Origin: JABJAG01 sp965222215
GTDB taxonomy: Bacteria; Pseudomonadota; Alphaproteobacteria; UBA6615
DNA: 64,000 nucleotides
Reading direction: 5' to 3'
Assembly: GCA_965222215.1 (NCBI GenBank)
Contig: OZ244931.1
Location: forward strand, 1,240,001-1,304,000
Below, piece after piece: positions 60,318 to 64,000 of this stretch. The translations under genes were made by a program, and so were the position numbers. Each line of letters begins with the position of its first letter. Positions within the stretch are counted from its first letter, which is position 1. The notes under the pieces were generated by a model. The model had not been told where the DNA came from and searched no databases. It worked only from the letters and a program-made list of their open reading frames with translations.

Positions 60318-61217
60318 ATGCGACGGCACCAGGTTCCCGGTGTGAACATCAACAGTATCAGGTGCGCGGTTCTTGCATTCGGGTTCGGGAGTTGGCTGAT
60401 GGCCTGTTCGCCGACGGGCATTATTAACTCGATGACCCCCGACGAAGGCTATCGCGTCGAGCCCGCGCTCGCCTATGGTGAGGATCCGCGTCAGCGGATT
60501 GATCTGTACCAGCCCGACGCACCGCGGGCCGACGCGCCGCTGGTTGTATTCTTCTACGGCGGTGGATGGGAGAGCGGCGAACGGGCCAGCTACAAGTTCG
60601 TCGGCGAGGCGTTCGCGGCGCAGGGCTATGCCGTGGCGATCCCCGACTACAGGTTATATCCGCAGGTCCGTTGGCGCGGCTTCATGGCCGACGCGGCCGA
60701 TGCGGTCGGGTACCTTCGCGCACGCCCACAGGCTGCGAACGGCATCGTGCTTGCCGGGCACTCCGCGGGTGCCTACATCGCGGCCATGCTGGCCCTCGAC
60801 GAAAGCTGGCTCGAGATGCGGGACGTGGCGCGTTGCGAAATTCTCGGCGTGATCGGTCTGGCAGGTCCTTACGATATATTGCCGCTGCGCGACGACACCC
60901 TGATCGAAATCTTCGGTCCGGGCCCCGCGACTCCCGAGACCCAGCCGGTCGCCCATGTCGATGGCAGGGCGCCGCCCATGCTGCTGGCGACAGGCCTGAC
61001 TGATACGACGGTTCGGCCCCACAATACGACGGCGCTAGCGGCGCAGCAGCGTGCTGCCGGGGGGGCGGTGGAACTTCGTACCTACGCCGATGTCGGCCAT
61101 GCGGCAATTGTCGGCGCGATGTCCCGGCCGTTGCGTTCGCTGGCCCCGACCCATGAAGATGTCTTCGCGTTTCTCGCGGCATTGCCGGGCCGCGCATCAC
61201 GCAATTGCGCGGATTGA
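60318..61217 (+). CDS. Alpha/beta hydrolase lipoprotein (esterase/BD-FAE-like)
   Basis: A 299-residue exported hydrolase with a lipoprotein-type start (CAVLAFGFGSWLMAC). The oxyanion region is VVFFYGGGWESGERASYKF, nucleophile LAGHSAGAYIAAMLALDE (Ser), acid in TGLTDTTVRP, and His in DVGHAAIVGAM. This resembles carboxylesterase-type proteins acting on small esters. ATG at 60318 chosen; GTG at 60342 (removing eight residues) is also plausible. Confidence 0.82.
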   Translation: MRRHQVPGVNINSIRCAVLAFGFGSWLMACSPTGIINSMTPDEGYRVEPALAYGEDPRQRIDLYQPDAPRADAPLVVFFYGGGWESGERASYKFVGEAFAAQGYAVAIPDYRLYPQVRWRGFMADAADAVGYLRARPQAANGIVLAGHSAGAYIAAMLALDESWLEMRDVARCEILGVIGLAGPYDILPLRDDTLIEIFGPGPATPETQPVAHVDGRAPPMLLATGLTDTTVRPHNTTALAAQQRAAGGAVELRTYADVGHAAIVGAMSRPLRSLAPTHEDVFAFLAALPGRASRNCAD

Positions 61218-61279
61218 CACCCGAACCGCCTCTTGGCACAACGCCTCTCGCATACGTCGTGACGACCCCACTCTCGTGC

Positions 61280-61371
61280 GGAGGGGTGGCCGAGTGGCTG
61301 AAGGCGACGGTTTGCTAAATCGTTATACGGGTAACCCCGTATCGAGGGTTCGAATCCCTCTCCCTCCGCCA
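61280..61371 (+). tRNA. tRNA-Ser (anticodon GCT)
   Basis: GGAGGGG pairs with TCCCTCC (61361-61367) in the acceptor stem, with discriminator G and encoded CCA at 61369-61371. The anticodon arm shows ACGGTTTGCTAAATCGT with GCT in the loop, reading AGC/AGU serine codons. The long variable arm (TACGGGTAACCCCGTA) is the class II feature of tRNA-Ser, and the T-loop GGTTCGAATCC is standard. Identity is confident. Confidence 0.97.
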
Positions 61372-61397
61372 TTTCCACGAAAGATCGTTGAGCGCCA

Positions 61398-62123
61398 ATG
61401 ACAGAGCAGGTCCTGGTATCTCGTGTCGCGGACGTGACAACCCTGACGTTGAACCGTCCCGATGAAGGCAACATCGTCTCGACGGAAATGGGCGGAGAGA
61501 TTTCGCGCCTGTTTGCCGCCGCGTCGGAGGATGGCACCAAGGTCATTGTGCTGCGTGCCAACGGCAGCGACTTTTGTCTCGGCCGTGATTCAGCGGGCAT
61601 CGCCGTGGGCCGCGGCGCGGAAACGGCGCTCGACGTGCGTGCAACAAACGCTGAACCGGCACTCGATTTCTATGACAGTTTCCTGCGCACGCCCGTCCCG
61701 ATCATCGGCGCCGTACAGGGCCTTGCCGACGGCATGGGCTGCGCGCTCGCGGCGTTGTGCGATATCACCATCGCTGCCGACACGGCGCGTTTTCGGGTGC
61801 CGGAGATGAATCGCGATATTCCGCCGGCGCTTGTCATGACGGCGTTCCGCGACCGTGTGCCCCGCAAGGCGATCGGATACCTGATCTGGTCGCGCGACGA
61901 GGTCGACGCGGCAACGGCGCGAGAATTCGGTATTGTCAGCAAAATCGTCCCCGCGAATGCACTCGACGCCGAGGTCGATGCACTGACGGACACACTGTCG
62001 GGCAATTCGATGGAAGCGTTGCGCATGATCAAGGAATACCTGAACAACGCGCTCGACATGGACCGGGCCGCCGCGTCGCGCTTCGGCGCGAACCTGATGT
62101 CGGCGGTGATGGCCTCGCGGTAG
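61398..62123 (+). CDS. Enoyl-CoA hydratase/isomerase family protein
   Basis: A 241-residue crotonase-fold protein. The CoA-binding oxyanion parts are GSDFCLGRDSAG and QGLADGMGCALAALCDITIA. The acid in RVPEMNRDIPPA fits the second catalytic position of hydratases only loosely, so substrate and reaction are uncertain (hydratase, isomerase or dehalogenase relative). ATG at 61398, 27 bases after the tRNA. Convergent with the molybdenum-enzyme gene. Confidence 0.82.
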   Translation: MTEQVLVSRVADVTTLTLNRPDEGNIVSTEMGGEISRLFAAASEDGTKVIVLRANGSDFCLGRDSAGIAVGRGAETALDVRATNAEPALDFYDSFLRTPVPIIGAVQGLADGMGCALAALCDITIAADTARFRVPEMNRDIPPALVMTAFRDRVPRKAIGYLIWSRDEVDAATAREFGIVSKIVPANALDAEVDALTDTLSGNSMEALRMIKEYLNNALDMDRAAASRFGANLMSAVMASR

Positions 62124-62139
62124 TCGGGATGCGGTGCGT

Positions 62140-64000
62140 TTATGCGCCCTGCAGCGACTGCCAGATCGTGGCGGATGTGAGCGGCAACTCGATATGACGG
62201 ATTCCGTGGCCTGTTAGCGCATCCATCACCGCATTGCTGATGACGGCCAGGGCCGGCACGGTGCCGCCTTCGCCGCCGGCGCGAATGCCGAGCGGGTTGC
62301 CAACGGTTGGCGCCGCAACAAAGCCAACGCGAAAATTGGTGAACTGGTCGGCCCGCGACATCATGTAGTCCATGAATGAGCCGGTGAGCAGTTGGCCTGA
62401 GCCGGTGTCATAAAACAGGCCCTCGCCAATCGCCTGGCCGACGCCCTGAACGAGGCCGCCGTGGGTCTGGCCGTGCACGATGGCCGGGTTGACCGGCACA
62501 CCGCAATCATGGGCGACGCTGAGCGTGCAAAGGGCGAGCGCGCCGGTCTCGGGATCGATCTCGATTTCGGCCGCCGCCGCGCCATAGGGGAATGCCGGAA
62601 TGCGGCCTTGCTGTCGGGCTTCCCCGCCAAGCTTCCGTCCGTCCCCGTGAAACTCGGGAAAGGCCGACGCGACCTCAAGAATATCGACTGTGCGCTCGGT
62701 GCCGTTGACACCAAACGTGCCGCGAGAAAACGTCAGTTCGGTCTCGTCCGTCTGCAGCAGCGCCGCCGCGACGGGTTTTGCCTGCGCGACGATGTCCTGC
62801 GCCAGGTCGTGCAGGAGCGAACCCACCATGCGCATCGAGCGGTCTGAGTGCGTGCCGCCGCCAACCGCGAGCGCGTCGCTGTCTCCCTGCGCCAGCGTGA
62901 TCGCCTCGATGGGAATGCCAAGCAGGTCGCTGACGACTTGCGCATATGTGGTCTCATGGCCCTGGCCGTGATTCTGCGTGCCGGCCTGGATGACTGTCCT
63001 GCCATCGGGCGCGATCTTCAGCGTCGCGGATTCGAATGGCGCGCCGACCGGAGACTCGATGAACGGCACAAGCGCGATGCCACGCAGCTTTCCGCGCGCC
63101 TCAGCTTCGGCGCGGCGTGATGCGAAACTGTCCCAGTCGGCCAGCTCGGCGGCCTTGTCGAAGGCTTCTCCGAATGCACAATCCTCGTAGGCAAGACCGA
63201 GCGGCGATCTACAGGGCATCGTCTCGCGCGCGATCATGTTGCGCCGGCGCAATTCCCGCGGATCCATACCGGTTTCGGCTACGGCCAGATCTATCAGCCG
63301 TTCCAGCGCGTAGGTGATTTCGGGCCGGCCGGCAGCGCGGTAGGGCAGGACAGGCAGCGTGTTTGTAAGATAGACCCGGACATCGAGGCTGACAGCGCCG
63401 ATGTCGTAGACGGTGGTCGCAAGGCGTGTCGCATTCGCGACCGGCGCATAACATACGGTGTGTGCGCCAATATTGGCGAGGATACGCAGCCTGTAGGCGC
63501 AGATCGTACCGTCACGCATGAGGCCGAGTTCACCCTCGAGGAGCATGTCGCGGCCCTGTCCGTCGCTCACGAAGGCTTCCGTGCGGGCGCTTGTCCATTT
63601 GACGGGCCGACCGATCCGCTTCGCCGCCCAGGCAAGGGCGGGGTACTCGGCATTGGCATGGCCGCGCGGCCCAAATCCGCCGCCGACATCCGGGCAAACG
63701 ACCCGGACCTTTTCTTTCCCGACCCCGAGCGCACTGGCGATCATGTCGCGATAACGGTGAACGCCCTGATTGCCTGCGGTCACGGTAAAGCGGTCGTTCA
63801 CGGCATCGTATTCGCCAATCCCCGAGCGTGGCTCCATCTGGCCCCCGGCGACGCGCGGCACATTGAAGATACCGCGCACCACCGTGTCGGCGCCGGTCAA
63901 TGCCGTGTCGGCCGCCCTGGCATCGCCGCGTAATGCGTGGACACAAAGATTATGCGGCGCGGATTCGTGGATTTGCGGAGCGTCACTGGCTGCTGCCTGG
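62140..64000 (-). CDS. Xanthine dehydrogenase-type molybdopterin-binding subunit (partial, start beyond window)
   Basis: The frame stays open to position 64000, so the gene starts outside the window. Visible: GVHRYRDMIASALGVGKEKV, CPDVGGGFGPRGHANAEY, WTSARTEAFVSDGQGRDM, AGTQNHGQGHETTYAQVVSD and GGTHSDRSMRM, all CoxL/XdhB-like molybdenum-pterin cofactor sites. Oxidises CO, purines or an aldehyde; the family is broad. The medium and iron-sulfur subunits would be expected outside. The C-terminus ends near 62140, with 16 bases to the ECH gene. Confidence 0.88.
   Translation of the reverse strand, partial: QAAASDAPQIHESAPHNLCVHALRGDARAADTALTGADTVVRGIFNVPRVAGGQMEPRSGIGEYDAVNDRFTVTAGNQGVHRYRDMIASALGVGKEKVRVVCPDVGGGFGPRGHANAEYPALAWAAKRIGRPVKWTSARTEAFVSDGQGRDMLLEGELGLMRDGTICAYRLRILANIGAHTVCYAPVANATRLATTVYDIGAVSLDVRVYLTNTLPVLPYRAAGRPEITYALERLIDLAVAETGMDPRELRRRNMIARETMPCRSPLGLAYEDCAFGEAFDKAAELADWDSFASRRAEAEARGKLRGIALVPFIESPVGAPFESATLKIAPDGRTVIQAGTQNHGQGHETTYAQVVSDLLGIPIEAITLAQGDSDALAVGGGTHSDRSMRMVGSLLHDLAQDIVAQAKPVAAALLQTDETELTFSRGTFGVNGTERTVDILEVASAFPEFHGDGRKLGGEARQQGRIPAFPYGAAAAEIEIDPETGALALCTLSVAHDCGVPVNPAIVHGQTHGGLVQGVGQAIGEGLFYDTGSGQLLTGSFMDYMMSRADQFTNFRVGFVAAPTVGNPLGIRAGGEGGTVPALAVISNAVMDALTGHGIRHIELPLTSATIWQSLQGA

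Noticed and set aside
61280..61371. tRNA-Ser as a possible phage or island attachment site
   Set aside because: No integrase, no direct repeat of the tRNA 3' end, and ordinary genes follow immediately.
1..64000. CRISPR array, phage or transposon genes
   Set aside because: No regularly spaced repeats, integrase, transposase or phage structural genes were seen; the repeats present are palindromic intergenic elements.

Overview
The window is high-GC DNA from an alphaproteobacterium, most likely a Rhodospirillales-type lineage. This is inferred from family and gene-order knowledge, not from a database search. The supporting signals are ndk - aa3 oxidase subunit IV - purN - purM - DUF2066 - hdaA - ppk - ppx - rnd - aspS, a DivK cell-cycle regulator, EipB (DUF1849), a pyrB / inactive-dihydroorotase pair, and the absence of glutaminyl-tRNA synthetase with a gatCAB operon present.

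Layout. 1-945: a visibly AT-rich scrap with two coupled small ORFs and a 5'-truncated HlyD adaptor, which looks like the edge of foreign DNA. 1054-12525: housekeeping block (nucleotide metabolism, DnaA inactivation, polyphosphate synthesis and degradation behind a Pho-box-like site, RNase D, AspRS). 12522-22026: mixed genes, including a lower-GC membrane protein, a VOC protein, an enol-lactonase-like hydrolase, an envelope protein with DUF4168 and Sel1 parts, NnrS, a quinone-oxidoreductase-like MDR, a bacterial voltage-gated sodium channel, a SPOR lipoprotein and EipB. 22042-35892: dinB-ROK kinase, divK, rpmG, then a long minus-strand run pyrB - pyrC' - plsY - dprA - topA - rnr - S41 protease. 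36035-43357: an orphan glucose-1-phosphate cytidylyltransferase, ruvX, a sensor kinase with a histidine-rich periplasmic loop and a perfect CtrA-type box, and gatCAB. 43489-55948: accessory metabolism (transporter, NmrA-like protein, a racemase-superfamily protein lacking one catalytic Cys, LysR/VOC/OsmC, a hyi - aldehyde dehydrogenase - Gfo/Idh/MocA - cupin cluster, antiporter, flavodoxin-like protein, GST, cysteine protease). 55990-64000: a small ORF broken by an amber codon, rhomboid protease, a double DUF1330 protein, a Cys/Met PLP enzyme, small conserved-looking proteins, an alpha/beta hydrolase lipoprotein, tRNA-Ser(GCT), an enoyl-CoA hydratase-like protein, and a xanthine-dehydrogenase-type molybdenum subunit running off the right edge.

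Physiology suggested: an aerobic heterotroph (aa3 oxidase) with phosphate-linked polyphosphate storage, CtrA/DivK-type cell-cycle control and varied small-molecule catabolism. At least four intergenic repeat families are scattered through the 10.5 kb and 41.6-45.6 kb gaps. I saw no CRISPR array, integrase, transposase or rRNA. No complete new defence or secretion system is visible; the most distinctive items are the His-rich kinase with its CtrA box, the Pho box before ppk-ppx, the catalytically degenerate dihydroorotase, the CTG-start purM, and the hyi-centred sugar-acid cluster.
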